The position numbers were made by a program, and so were the translations under genes. A DNA stretch of 64,000 nt, from positions 7,394,501 to 7,458,500 of the forward strand of contig NZ_LT670849.1 of NCBI RefSeq assembly GCF_900142985.1, written 5' to 3'. Source of the DNA: Bradyrhizobium erythrophlei (GTDB lineage Bacteria > Pseudomonadota > Alphaproteobacteria > Rhizobiales > Xanthobacteraceae). The first letter of the stretch is position 1, and each line of letters begins with the position of its first letter. A model generated the notes under the pieces. The model worked only from the letters and a program-made list of their open reading frames with translations, made no database searches and was not told where the DNA came from. Below, one piece after another: positions 11,029-19,766 of this stretch.

Positions 11029-11526
11029 ATGACAGCGCCCTCAAATCCGACCCGTATCTATGTCGATGCCGACGCCTGCCCGGTAAAGGACGATATTTAC
11101 CGGGTCGCGGCGCGGCACGCTCTCCCCGTGAGCGTGGTTGCAGGCCAGTTCATCCGGGTGCCGGCGGATCCGATGATCGAGCGGATTGCGGCGGGCTCCG
11201 CCATGGATGCCGCCGACGACTGGATTGCGGAGCGAGCCGGCCCCGGCGACATCGTGATCACCTCAGATATTCCGTTGGCGAGCCGCTGCGTGAAATCGGG
11301 CGCGGAGGTGATCGCGCCCAACGGCAAGCCGTTCACGGAGCAATCGATCGGGATGACGCTTGCGGTGCGCAATCTCATGACCGATCTGCGCTCGTCGGGC
11401 GAAGTCACCGGCGGCCCGCGGGGCTTCTCGCCGCGTGATCGCTCGGCCTTTCTGTCGGCGCTGGATCAAGCCATTCGCCGCATCCAGCGCCGGCGCGCTG
11501 ATGCGCCCGCATCTTCGCAAGGCTGA
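11029..11526 (+). CDS. YaiI/YqxD family (UPF0178) protein
   Basis: A 165-residue protein of the PIN-like UPF0178 family. It begins with the family hallmark [15 protein letters not shown], continues with [11 protein letters not shown], and ends with a basic tail. The conserved aspartates suggest metal-dependent nuclease chemistry, but no function is established for the family. The ATG at 11029 is used since this hallmark normally lies about ten residues from the N-terminus. It is first in a three-gene operon, 8 bp before uup. Confidence 0.9.
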   Translation: MTAPSNPTRIYVDADACPVKDDIYRVAARHALPVSVVAGQFIRVPADPMIERIAAGSAMDAADDWIAERAGPGDIVITSDIPLASRCVKSGAEVIAPNGKPFTEQSIGMTLAVRNLMTDLRSSGEVTGGPRGFSPRDRSAFLSALDQAIRRIQRRRADAPASSQG

Positions 11527-11534
11527 ACCGAACG

Positions 11535-13358
11535 ATGGCGCCGCCGCTGATCCAGCTCAAAGACATCCGCCTTGCCTTTGGCGGCACGCCATTGCTGGCG
11601 GGCGTCGAACTGTCGGTATCGGCGGAAGAGCGCGTATGCCTGATCGGCCGCAACGGCTCCGGCAAGTCGACGCTCCTGAAGATTGCGGCCGGCCTTGTCG
11701 AGCCCGACCAGGGCAGCCGCTTCGTTCAGCCCGGCGCGACCATTCGCTATCTGCCGCAGGAGCCGGATTTTTCGGGCCACGCCTCCACGCTCGCTTATGT
11801 CGAGGCGGGATTGGGTCCCGGCGACGACCGTTACCCCGCGCGCTATGTGCTGGAGCAGCTCGGCCTTCACGGCGACGAAGACCCCGCAAACCTTTCCGGC
11901 GGCGAAGCGCGCCGCGCGGCGCTCGCCCGCGTGCTGGCGCCCTCGCCCGACATCCTGCTGCTCGACGAGCCGACCAACCATCTCGATCTCACCACCATCG
12001 AGTGGCTGGAAAGCGAGCTTGACGGCCGGCGCAGCGCGCTCGTCATGATCAGCCACGACCGCCGCTTTCTTTCCAACCTGTCGCGTTCAACCGCCTGGCT
12101 CGACCGCGGCAGAATCAAACAGATCGATCGCGGCTTTGCGGCTTTCGAGTCCTGGCGTGACGAGGTGCTGGCCGAGGAAGAGCGCGAGCAGCACAAGCTG
12201 GACCGCAGAATCGTCGACGAGGAGCATTGGTTGCGTTATGGCGTCTCCGGGCGCCGCAAACGCAACGTCAAGCGGCTCGGCAATCTGCACGCCTTGCGGC
12301 AGCAACGACGCGATTACCGCGGCACCGCCGGCAACGCCAATCTCGCCGCAGCAGAATCGGAAAAATCCGGGCGGCTGGTCATCGAGGCCAAGAACATCAG
12401 CCGCACCTATGGCGAGCGCAAGATCGTCGACAACTTCTCGATCCGCATCCAGCGTGGCGATCGCGTCGGTATCGTCGGTCCCAACGGCGCCGGCAAGACG
12501 ACCCTGATCGAAATGCTGACCGGCGCCAATCCGCCGGACAGCGGCAGCATCCGGTTCGGCGCCAATATCGAGATGGCGACGCTGGACCAGCATCGCGAAA
12601 GCCTCGATCCGAAATCGACGCTCGCCGAAGCGCTGACCGGCGGCCGCGGCGACCACGTCATGGTCGGCGGCAAGCCGAAGCACGTCATCGGCTACATGAA
12701 AGACTTCCTGTTCGGCGAAGAGCAGCGGCGTACGCCGCTGGAAGCGCTGTCCGGCGGCGAGCGTGGCCGGCTGATGCTGGCGCGCGCATTGGCAAAACCC
12801 TCGAACCTGCTGGTGCTCGACGAGCCGACCAACGATCTGGATCTGGAGACGCTGGACGTGCTCGAGGAGATGCTTGGCGACTATGAGGGCACGGTGATCC
12901 TGATCAGCCATGATCGCGACTTCCTCGACCGCGTCGTCACATCCGTGATCGTGCCCGAAGGCCAGGGGCGCTGGATCGAATATGCCGGCGGTTATACCGA
13001 CATGCTGGCGCAGCGCGGCGCGGACCTGAAGCGCGAGGCGACGAAGTCGCCCACGGCTGCCGAGAAGAAAGAAGGGGAGACAGAAACCAGAGTCGCCCCG
13101 CCATCAGCCGCGTCAAAGCGCCGGCTCTCGTTCAACGAGAAGCATGCGCTGGAAACGCTCCCGAAAACGATTGCAAAATTGCAGGCCGAGATCGAAAAAC
13201 AGCGCCTCGCGCTTGACGATCCCGATCTCTATGCCAAGGATCGCAAGAAATTCGACCAGGCCTCCGCGGCCATGACCAAGGCGCAGGAAGAATTGCAGGC
13301 GGCCGAGGACAAGTGGCTGGAACTTGAAGTGTTACGCGAAGAAATAGAACAAGCCTGA
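11535..13358 (+). CDS. uup: ABC-F family ATPase Uup
   Basis: A soluble ATPase of 607 residues with two ABC cassettes and no membrane segments. The first Walker A is GRNGSGKST (38-46) with signature LSGGE (about 120) and Walker B LLLDEPTNHLD. The second cassette has GPNGAGKTT, LSGGERGR and LVLDEPTNDLD. The last 100 residues form a charged coiled coil, the Uup-type C-terminal DNA-binding domain. Family members act at ribosomes and in suppressing transposon precise excision. It is the middle gene of the operon. Confidence 0.93.
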   Translation: MAPPLIQLKDIRLAFGGTPLLAGVELSVSAEERVCLIGRNGSGKSTLLKIAAGLVEPDQGSRFVQPGATIRYLPQEPDFSGHASTLAYVEAGLGPGDDRYPARYVLEQLGLHGDEDPANLSGGEARRAALARVLAPSPDILLLDEPTNHLDLTTIEWLESELDGRRSALVMISHDRRFLSNLSRSTAWLDRGRIKQIDRGFAAFESWRDEVLAEEEREQHKLDRRIVDEEHWLRYGVSGRRKRNVKRLGNLHALRQQRRDYRGTAGNANLAAAESEKSGRLVIEAKNISRTYGERKIVDNFSIRIQRGDRVGIVGPNGAGKTTLIEMLTGANPPDSGSIRFGANIEMATLDQHRESLDPKSTLAEALTGGRGDHVMVGGKPKHVIGYMKDFLFGEEQRRTPLEALSGGERGRLMLARALAKPSNLLVLDEPTNDLDLETLDVLEEMLGDYEGTVILISHDRDFLDRVVTSVIVPEGQGRWIEYAGGYTDMLAQRGADLKREATKSPTAAEKKEGETETRVAPPSAASKRRLSFNEKHALETLPKTIAKLQAEIEKQRLALDDPDLYAKDRKKFDQASAAMTKAQEELQAAEDKWLELEVLREEIEQA

Positions 13359-13377
13359 ACAAAAAGAGAAACGCACC

Positions 13378-14460
13378 ATGACCACGCCCCTCGCCGCCAG
13401 GATCGCCCGCGAATACGGCACGCCCGTTGCAGTCATCGACATGGACAAGGTCGAACGCAACATCGCACGCGTGCAGAAGGCTTGCGACGAGGCCGGCGTC
13501 GCCAATCGTCCACACATCAAGACGCACAAGAGCCCGATGCTGGCGAAAATGCAAATCGCGGCCGGCGCCCGAGGCATCACCTGCCAGAAGATCGGCGAAG
13601 CCGAGGTGATGGCGGAGGCCGGCATCGACAACATCCTGATCAGCTACAACCTGCTCGGCGAAGAAAAGATGGCGCGGCTCGGCGCGCTACAAAGCAAGGC
13701 GCACATGACGGTTGCCGCCGACAATCCGACCGTGGTGGCAAGCCTCACGCAGGCGGCCGCCGCCTCCGGGCGTCCGCTGTCGGTCGTGGTCGAATGCGAT
13801 ACCGGGCGCAAGCGCGCCGGGGTCGAGACACCGGCGGAGGCGATCGCGCTGGCGCGCAAGATTGCGGACTCGAAGGGTCTCGTCTTTGCCGGCTTCATGC
13901 TCTACCCCACCGAGACCGGCTGGGTGGAGGCACAGAAATTCTATGACGAGGCACTGGCCGGTGTGCGCGCGCACGGGCTCGATGCGACGATGGTCTCGAC
14001 CGGCGGCTCGCCCAATCTGAAGAATCTAGGCAAGCTTAAGGGCGCGACCGAACACCGGCCCGGCACCTACATCTATAACGACCGCATGCAGGTCGGCGCA
14101 GGCGTGGCGAGCTGGGACGACTGCGCGCTCAATATCTATTCGACGGTCGTGAGCCGCGCGGGCGCCGATCGCGGCATTCTCGACGCCGGGTCGAAAACGC
14201 TGACCTCCGATACCGGCGGCGGGCTCGACGGCCACGGGCTGATCCTCGAACATCCCGAAGCGCGAATTGCAAAATTCGCCGAGGAGCACGGCTTCCTCGA
14301 CCTCGCCCGCAGCAATACGCGGCCGGAGGTCGGCGACGTCGTGCGGATCGTACCCAATCACGTTTGCGTCGTCGTCAACATGATGGATGAAGTCGTGATG
14401 GTGCGCGGCGAGGAAATCGTAGGCCTGCTGCCGGTCGCGGCGCGGGGCAAGCTGCGCTGA
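13378..14460 (+). CDS. D-threonine aldolase / D-serine dehydratase-like PLP enzyme
   Basis: A 360-residue fold-type III PLP enzyme (alanine-racemase N-terminal barrel, DSD1-like C-terminal domain) acting on D-hydroxy amino acids. The PLP lysine is in RPHIKTHKSP, and the phosphate-binding region is VSTGGSPN. The C-terminal PNHVCVV supplies the His and Cys that bind the metal ion in this family. It follows uup by 19 bp with AAAGAGAAA before the ATG. A decayed copy of its 3' end lies at 17451-17552. Choice between aldolase and dehydratase is uncertain. Confidence 0.88.
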   Translation: MTTPLAARIAREYGTPVAVIDMDKVERNIARVQKACDEAGVANRPHIKTHKSPMLAKMQIAAGARGITCQKIGEAEVMAEAGIDNILISYNLLGEEKMARLGALQSKAHMTVAADNPTVVASLTQAAAASGRPLSVVVECDTGRKRAGVETPAEAIALARKIADSKGLVFAGFMLYPTETGWVEAQKFYDEALAGVRAHGLDATMVSTGGSPNLKNLGKLKGATEHRPGTYIYNDRMQVGAGVASWDDCALNIYSTVVSRAGADRGILDAGSKTLTSDTGGGLDGHGLILEHPEARIAKFAEEHGFLDLARSNTRPEVGDVVRIVPNHVCVVVNMMDEVVMVRGEEIVGLLPVAARGKLR

Positions 14461-14692
14461 TGCTCTGAAGCTGCTTCTGCTTTCAGCGTCATAACGGATC
14501 TGGTCAGATTTGCCGCTGGCTAAACCGGTCGCAGCAGCAATTGCTGCAGTGCATGAGTCTCTTCATGGCGCTTCCCGGATATTGCGCGGGGAAGCTCGTT
14601 CAGAATGGACTTGGCTCGCGATGGGATTAAAACTCTGGACAGGAGGAGATTAAGTCAGGGTTGCCCCACCGACATTACAACGGAGGTTCGTC

Positions 14693-14920
14693 ATGCCAGT
14701 TGCTCCTGAAATGAAGGATCACGTCTACAAGATCCTGGAACTCGTAGGATCTTCCGAAAAGAGTATCGATGATGCCATTCGGAATGCCTTGACCCGCGCA
14801 TCGAAGACCATTCGCGATATGAAATGGTTCGAAGTTGTGCAAACGAGAGGCCACATCGAAAATGGGTCTGTTGGCCATTATCAGGTGACCTTGCGAGTTG
14901 GATTTACATTGGAGGGGTGA
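14693..14920 (+). CDS. Dodecin family flavin-binding protein
   Basis: A 75-residue protein that should assemble into a hollow dodecamer storing flavins. The family pattern is clear: [19 protein letters not shown], a central [14 protein letters not shown] with the aromatic residue that stacks on flavin, and a final strand [19 protein letters not shown] lies 8 bp before the ATG. It stands just upstream of bacterioferritin in the same direction, with 142 bp between them. Confidence 0.93.
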   Translation: MPVAPEMKDHVYKILELVGSSEKSIDDAIRNALTRASKTIRDMKWFEVVQTRGHIENGSVGHYQVTLRVGFTLEG

Positions 14921-15062
14921 AGTCGCAAGGCTGAAAACCTCTCGGGTGGATTCCCGAGCAACTCAGCGAGCCGGAACGCGGGCGGAGCCCGACCGGGCGA
15001 TCAAAATGAAACGGCACTGTCGGCGCTACGCATCGGCGGCGATCGGCAACAGGGAGTGATTC

Positions 15063-15542
15063 ATGAAAGGTAACCCCAAAGTTATCGACTACCTGAACAA
15101 GGCGCTGCGCCACGAGCTCACCGCAGTGAATCAATACTGGCTGCATTATCGCCTGCTGGACAATTGGGGCTACAAGGTGCTTGCCAAGCAATGGCGCAAG
15201 GAGTCTATCGAGGAAATGCAGCATGCGGACAAACTCATCGAGCGGATCATATTCCTCGAGGGCAATCCCAACATGCAGACCCTCGATTCCCTTCGTATCG
15301 GTCGAACGGTGAAGGAGGTGCTTGACCGCGATTTAAAGGCCGAAACGGAAGCGCGCAAGCTTTACGAAGAAGCGGCAACCCACTGTCACGGTGTGAAGGA
15401 CTATGTGACGCGCGGCCTGTTCGAGCAACTGATGCACGACGAGGAACATCATATCGATTTCCTCGAAACCCAAATCGACCTCGTCGCCACGCTTGGCCTT
15501 GAGCTCTACGCCCAACATCATATGGGCGAGCTCGAGAGCTGA
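15063..15542 (+). CDS. bfr: Bacterioferritin
   Basis: A cytosolic iron-storage 24-mer subunit of 159 residues. The di-iron ligands are all present: Glu18, Glu51 and His54, then Glu94, Glu127 and His130. Met52, the axial haem ligand, is present, so this is a true haem-binding Bfr, not a Dps or ferritin. CAGGGAG precedes the ATG. No Irr- or Fur-type box is obvious in the 140 bp upstream. Confidence 0.97.
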   Translation: MKGNPKVIDYLNKALRHELTAVNQYWLHYRLLDNWGYKVLAKQWRKESIEEMQHADKLIERIIFLEGNPNMQTLDSLRIGRTVKEVLDRDLKAETEARKLYEEAATHCHGVKDYVTRGLFEQLMHDEEHHIDFLETQIDLVATLGLELYAQHHMGELES

Positions 15543-15610
15543 AGACGATTGCATCGCAATCGCCGGAGCGATGGATCGGAGACCGGCAGGTCTTCCGCCG
15601 GCCTGTGACG

Positions 15611-16021
15611 TCATGGAGAAACGGTGCCGGGCTCGCCGGGCCGGTTCACTGAAAAGACCAGGAATCGGCGAACGGCCTGCGCATCGGGGTTTCTCGCCAC
15701 GCGATGGGCGACATCGGCGGGCTCCGTCCAATGATCCCCGGCCCGAAAGCGCTTGACCGCTTCGTCGCCGTAAGCGCTTTCAGCCGTTCCCTCCAGCATG
15801 TAGACGAAGCCCTGCCCTGGATGATGGTGCAAAGGCGCGGAATAGCCCGGAGGCTGCGTAACCAGACTGAGCCGCATCTCGAAATCTGTCCCCGGGATAG
15901 GGCGACGTTCGAGTTCTACGTCGTCGCGTTGCCGCGCGCTGTTGCGGCTTCCGCCGCATGACAGCCGGCGACGACAAAAATGGAAGCGGCAAGCAACGCG
16001 GTGAGCCGCGCTCGCGTGCAC
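15611..16021 (-). CDS. Cupin-domain lipoprotein with an apparent frameshift near the N-terminus
   Basis: The frame given here encodes a cupin core from about residue 45 (RLSLVTQPPGYSAPLHHHPGQG, then GDHWTEPADVAHRV) with the metal-ligand histidines. Its first 40 residues are arginine-rich and look unreal. An ATG two bases upstream, at 16023, overlaps TAGCC of the preceding cupin gene. It encodes a textbook lipoprotein signal (LLAASIFVVAGC) that stops at 15916-15918. A one-base shift would join signal and cupin into one periplasmic lipoprotein of about 137 residues. So this is either a pseudogene or a sequence error. It pairs with the next cupin as an operon. Confidence 0.6.
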   Translation of the reverse strand: MHASAAHRVACRFHFCRRRLSCGGSRNSARQRDDVELERRPIPGTDFEMRLSLVTQPPGYSAPLHHHPGQGFVYMLEGTAESAYGDEAVKRFRAGDHWTEPADVAHRVARNPDAQAVRRFLVFSVNRPGEPGTVSP

Positions 16022-16025
16022 ATGG

Positions 16026-16439
16026 CTATTTCTGACCCAGCATTTCGATCAGCGGCCGGTCTTTTGTATCGGCGAGGAAGAAGGCAACGATCTCCGCAGG
16101 CTCGGTATCGGACGCATTGTCGAACCGCTCGGTAGCGACCCCTGCCGCCTCGAAGAAAGGTTCGCCAGCCTTGACCACTTTCTCCGGCTCACCTTCTTTT
16201 TTGATGATAAAGCTGCCCGCGGTCACCACGCCGACCACCGAAATCGGATGCCGATGAAGACCGGTCGGTTGCCGCGGAGCAAACCGGATGCGCGCACCCC
16301 GAACCAGCTTGACGGCCGGATTGGCCGACGGAACCGCCTCCTCCAACACCCGAACACGCTGCAAGGGCGGAAAGGCTTCGGCGATAGCTGCCGTCGAAAT
16401 GACTGACAATGCCGCGACGGCCATCAACGTCTGGTTCAT
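16026..16439 (-). CDS. Periplasmic cupin-domain protein
   Basis: 137 residues with a Sec signal peptide (MNQTLMAVAALSVISTAAIA, cleavage near AEA). A single cupin barrel follows: FAPRQPTGLHRHPISVVGVV has two metal-ligand histidines, then AGEPFFEAAGVATERFDNAS. Probably binds a small ligand or metal outside the cytoplasm; no reaction can be assigned. It is first of a two-cupin operon and diverges from a LysR gene at 16563, which is its likely regulator. Confidence 0.8.
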   Translation of the reverse strand: MNQTLMAVAALSVISTAAIAEAFPPLQRVRVLEEAVPSANPAVKLVRGARIRFAPRQPTGLHRHPISVVGVVTAGSFIIKKEGEPEKVVKAGEPFFEAAGVATERFDNASDTEPAEIVAFFLADTKDRPLIEMLGQK

Positions 16440-16520
16440 CTATTCGTCTCCCGTTTCGTCAACAGTCAGTGAGTGCTGCTCCGCAATCTTCTTCGCCCGT
16501 GGATCGGGCGGTGTAAAACG

Positions 16521-16541
16521 AGTAATTCTGTAGCCGTTACT
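16521..16541. promoter_or_regulatory. LysR-type box, AGTAA-N11-TTACT
   Basis: A perfect 5-bp inverted repeat with an 11-bp spacer, the T-N11-A geometry of LysR-family sites. It lies 21 bp upstream of the LysR ATG (16563) and 81 bp upstream of the divergent cupin start. That is the expected place for autorepression and activation of the cupin operon. Confidence 0.55.
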
Positions 16542-16562
16542 TGAGCAAAACCGAGGGATCAC

Positions 16563-17435
16563 ATGCAGACGCTGGATCTGGCCATTATGCGCACCCTGCT
16601 TGCGGTGGTCGAAAGCGGAAGTTTCGCCGGCGCAGCCCGGAGGATCGGACGATCCGAATCTGCCGTCAGCCTGCAACTGAAGCGGCTCGAGGAGCAGGTC
16701 GGCACGGCTCTCTTCCTGCGTACCGGCAAGCAGATGACGCTCACGAGCAGCGGCACCACATTGGTCGGATATGCCAGGCGGCTGCTTGAATTGAACGACG
16801 AAGCACTGTCTGCGACATCGCAAGGATCGATCGACGGGACAGTGACACTCGGCGTGCCGCACGATATCGCGGAGACATGGCTACCGGCGGTGATGGCGGG
16901 ATTTCGCCGCAGCCATCCCGCGGCGAACCTGAAAGTTGTCGAAAGCAGAAGTGCAATTCTTTTGAGCCGCCTCGCCGACGATCAGATCGACCTTGCGGTC
17001 GTCTTTTCAGCCACCAAGCCCGAAAGCGCGCTGTGGTCTGCCGCTCTTCCCATGGTTTGGATCGGCCGCAACGACTTTGCCCTGAAGAACAACGAGCCGC
17101 TCCGGCTGGCCGCGTTCGATCCGCCGTGTTTCTTCCGCGCTGCTGCCATCGCCTCGCTGGACGGCGCGGACATCGATTGGTCGATCGGCCATGCCAGCAG
17201 CACCCTCCCCGACCTCTGGAGCGCGGTGAATCTCGGCCTCGGCATCGCGGTCCGCACGCCCGCCGCGGTGCCGGCTGGCCTTGCCGTTCTGGACGGTGCT
17301 TGCGGCCTCCCAGATCTTCCTCCCTTGATCGTCTCGCTCTGCGGCCGCGCGGCTGGGTCGAAAAGGCCGATCATCGATCGCCTGCGAGCCATTCTGGAGG
17401 ATTGCCTCAGCGTCTCGATCCACGCCGCGACGTAG
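16563..17435 (+). CDS. LysR family transcriptional regulator
   Basis: 290 residues: winged helix-turn-helix at 5-62 (TLLAVVESGSFAGAARRIGRSESAVSLQLKRLEE) and a periplasmic-binding-fold effector domain from about 90. It diverges from the two-cupin operon and probably controls it through the inverted repeat at 16521-16541. The effector is unknown. The start is fixed by the standard distance to the helix-turn-helix. Confidence 0.92.
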   Translation: MQTLDLAIMRTLLAVVESGSFAGAARRIGRSESAVSLQLKRLEEQVGTALFLRTGKQMTLTSSGTTLVGYARRLLELNDEALSATSQGSIDGTVTLGVPHDIAETWLPAVMAGFRRSHPAANLKVVESRSAILLSRLADDQIDLAVVFSATKPESALWSAALPMVWIGRNDFALKNNEPLRLAAFDPPCFFRAAAIASLDGADIDWSIGHASSTLPDLWSAVNLGLGIAVRTPAAVPAGLAVLDGACGLPDLPPLIVSLCGRAAGSKRPIIDRLRAILEDCLSVSIHAAT

Positions 17436-17450
17436 CATCACGCCGCGATG

Positions 17451-17552
17451 CATCTGCGTCCTCGTCAACACGATGGACAAAGTCGTGATCATACGCGGCG
17501 AGGAAATTCTCGGTACGCCGCCGGTGGTGGCGCACGGGGCAAATTACGCTAA
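17451..17552 (+). pseudogene. Decayed 3' end of a D-threonine aldolase-like gene
   Basis: Reading forward gives ICVLVNTMDKVVIIRGEE followed by ILGTPPVVA. This lines up with the C-terminus of the gene at 13378-14460 (VCVVVNMMDEVVMVRGEE, then IVGLLPVAARGKLR). Near the end a two-base insertion shifts the frame, after which ARGKLR-stop reads correctly in the other frame. Only about 33 codons remain and no start or catalytic domain precedes them. The fragment sits between two convergent LysR genes and its stop overlaps that of the second. Confidence 0.75.
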
Positions 17553-18454
17553 CCCTGCGCAAACGCTTGCAGCTCCTGGTCCAGCCGATCGCGAAACGCC
17601 TTGATCGGCTTCGCGAGCCGGCCTGCGGGCGCGCGATGCACCAGCCAGGCCCGAACCTTGGGCTTGAAATCCCGCACCTTGACCGGCTTGAGCTGGCCGC
17701 GGAATGCACTGCGCTTCAATCCAACCGGCGTCACCAGGCTGATGCCGGCACCGCGCGCCACCAGCGACAGCCGAAGCTCGCTGTCCAGTGCTTCAATCGC
17801 GACATTGAATGGCAGGTGTGCCGCTTCGAAACGACGCCGCAGCGTGTCGCGAAATCCGCAGCCATCCTGGTTCAGGACCCAGGACAGATGAGAAAGACAC
17901 TCCAAATTCACCGTGCCCGCGATCTTCATGCTTCGAGCCACCACGAAGACGGCGGGCTGGAGACCAAGATCGTCGGCGACGAGATCGGCTGGTGGCAGGA
18001 GGCCGTCCGGCATGCAAATCGCAGCCGCATCGAGTTCGTTGCGGCCGATGCGCTCAAGCTGATGGGGCGACCAGCCGGAAACGAGGACCCGGACGGCCAG
18101 TTCAGGAAACTCGGCGCGAAGGGCATCGAGCGGCGCTGAGAGGCCGACGTCCGACAGAAATGGCGTGAAGCCGAGCCTGAACTCGCCGCGCACGGTGCCG
18201 TCGTCGGCGACGCCGGATTTGAGATCGTCGATCATCCGGAGCACGCGCCGGCCGTGCTCATAGGCGGCGTGCCCTGCCGAAGTCGGCTTCAGCGGTTTGG
18301 ACAAGCGGTCGAGTAGTTGAGCCCCCAACAACTCCTCGAGATTCTGGACACGCCGGGTCACGCCGGGCTGCGTCAGATTGAGCCGCGCCGAGGCCGCGAC
18401 GATCGAGCCGGTCTCCACCACCGCGACAAACGCCACAAGATCATGGGTATTCAT
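17549..18454 (-). CDS. LysR family transcriptional regulator
   Basis: 301 residues with an N-terminal winged helix (LVAFVAVVETGSIVAASARLNLTQPGVTRRVQNLEELLG) and a substrate-binding-like effector domain (about 90-300). The standard short N-terminus MNTHDLVAF fixes the start. It diverges from an MFS gene that starts 94 bp away and most likely regulates it. A pair of GCATATT direct repeats (18464, 18495) lies in that gap. Confidence 0.92.
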   Translation of the reverse strand: MNTHDLVAFVAVVETGSIVAASARLNLTQPGVTRRVQNLEELLGAQLLDRLSKPLKPTSAGHAAYEHGRRVLRMIDDLKSGVADDGTVRGEFRLGFTPFLSDVGLSAPLDALRAEFPELAVRVLVSGWSPHQLERIGRNELDAAAICMPDGLLPPADLVADDLGLQPAVFVVARSMKIAGTVNLECLSHLSWVLNQDGCGFRDTLRRRFEAAHLPFNVAIEALDSELRLSLVARGAGISLVTPVGLKRSAFRGQLKPVKVRDFKPKVRAWLVHRAPAGRLAKPIKAFRDRLDQELQAFAQG

Positions 18455-18463
18455 GACTATCTC

Positions 18464-18501
18464 GCATATTTCTGATCAGCTTTATTCAATTGTAGCATAT
18501 T
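18464..18501. promoter_or_regulatory. Divergent LysR/MFS control region
   Basis: An AT-rich stretch between the LysR start (18454) and MFS start (18549) contains GCATATT twice, 31 bp apart, flanking TGATCA. This is a plausible LysR binding and promoter region, but no clean T-N11-A repeat stands out. Confidence 0.3.
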
Positions 18502-18548
18502 ATCCCCCGCGGTTAAAGGGACCCCGGCAATCCAACCCCCGAGGTTCC

Positions 18549-19766
18549 ATGACCATCTCCGAAGCCGCCAAATTCACGCCCGCCAAACCGATCCCGGAAC
18601 GGGCGCTGATCTGGCTCGGCGCCATCACCACCGGCGTTGTTGTCACCAATCTCTTTGCGCCTCAGATTCTCGTTGGCCTGATCGGCCGGTCGCTCGAGAT
18701 GAGCGCCTCCCAAGCCGGCATGATCAGCACGCTGACGCTGTTCGGCTACGCACTCGGGATGTTGTTGCTGATGCCGCTGGTCGACCTCCTGGAAAACAAG
18801 CGCCTGATCCTGCGCACGCTGGCTTGCGCGATTATGGCCGCGCTCGGCACTGCGCTCGCACCGACACCTGCCCTGCTTCTTGTCGCGACCTTCATTCTCG
18901 GCATCTCCTGCGCCGCCATCCAAATGACGGTGCCGCTCGTCGCCTCGATGATCCCGCCGGCGCGGCGCGGGCAAGCGATCGGAGAAGTCGTCAGCGGCTT
19001 GATGTTCGGCATTCTGCTGTCGCGCCCCCTGGCGAGCCTGGTCGCCGACGCCTGGAACTGGCGCGCCTTCTATTTCCTGTCGGCCATCCTGATGACGGTG
19101 CTTCTCGGCGCGCTCGCCCGCTATCTGCCGACGTTGCAGCCGCAAGCCAAAACCAGCTATGGCGAGCTGCTGCTCTCGTTCCCGAAATTGCTGCGGGAAG
19201 AGCCTGTGTTGCGGGTTCGTAGCTGGACCGCGGCGCTGGCGATGGCGTCCTTCAGCGCGTTCTGGGCTGCGGTCGCGCTGCGGCTGCCCGATGCGCCGTT
19301 CAATCTCGACGCCAGAGGCATCGCCATCTTCGCGCTCATCGGCGTTGCGGGTGCGGCGGCGGCATCGCTCGCGGGCCGATGGGGCGATCGCGGCTGGACG
19401 AGGCGGCTACTCATCGCCGCGCATCTGTTGATCATCGCCTCCCTTGCGCTGTGTGCCTGGGGGGCCCTGTTGGATTCCCGTCTCGCGGCGCTGTTGATGC
19501 TCACGCTCGGCGCCATCGGCGTCGATTTCGGCATCACCACCGACCAGACACTCGGACGTCGCGCCATCAACCTCTTGCGCCCCGAGGCGCGCGGCCGCCT
19601 CAACGGCCTGTTCGTGGCGCTGTTCTTCCTTGGCGGCACGGTCGGTTCGGCGGCCGCTTCGTTTGCCTGGAGCCATAACGGCTGGCTCGCGGTCTGCGCC
19701 GTCGGGGCATTCTTTGGCGTGCTCGGTCTCATCACGGATATCGTGACCAGGACCGGCACGTCATGA
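18549..19766 (+). CDS. MFS transporter, DHA1-like
   Basis: A 405-residue inner-membrane carrier with about 12 hydrophobic segments, probably an efflux protein for a small metabolite. The ATG at 18549, behind GAGG, replaces an earlier in-frame start that would run into the LysR gene. The N-terminal half has the signature loop LVDLLENKRLILRTL and the second half RWGDRGWTRRLL. Its stop abuts that of the convergent flavoprotein gene with no gap. Likely target of the divergent LysR. Confidence 0.88.
   Translation: MTISEAAKFTPAKPIPERALIWLGAITTGVVVTNLFAPQILVGLIGRSLEMSASQAGMISTLTLFGYALGMLLLMPLVDLLENKRLILRTLACAIMAALGTALAPTPALLLVATFILGISCAAIQMTVPLVASMIPPARRGQAIGEVVSGLMFGILLSRPLASLVADAWNWRAFYFLSAILMTVLLGALARYLPTLQPQAKTSYGELLLSFPKLLREEPVLRVRSWTAALAMASFSAFWAAVALRLPDAPFNLDARGIAIFALIGVAGAAAASLAGRWGDRGWTRRLLIAAHLLIIASLALCAWGALLDSRLAALLMLTLGAIGVDFGITTDQTLGRRAINLLRPEARGRLNGLFVALFFLGGTVGSAAASFAWSHNGWLAVCAVGAFFGVLGLITDIVTRTGTS

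Noticed and set aside
14941..14958. CTCGGG/CCCGAG hairpin after dodecin as a terminator or iron-regulated element
   Set aside because: Short stem without a T tail, and no match to an iron-responsive operator that I know.
16440..16862. 140-residue minus-strand ORF over the LysR/cupin divergent region
   Set aside because: Mostly antisense to the LysR gene; it would bury the clear LysR box and has no recognisable domain.
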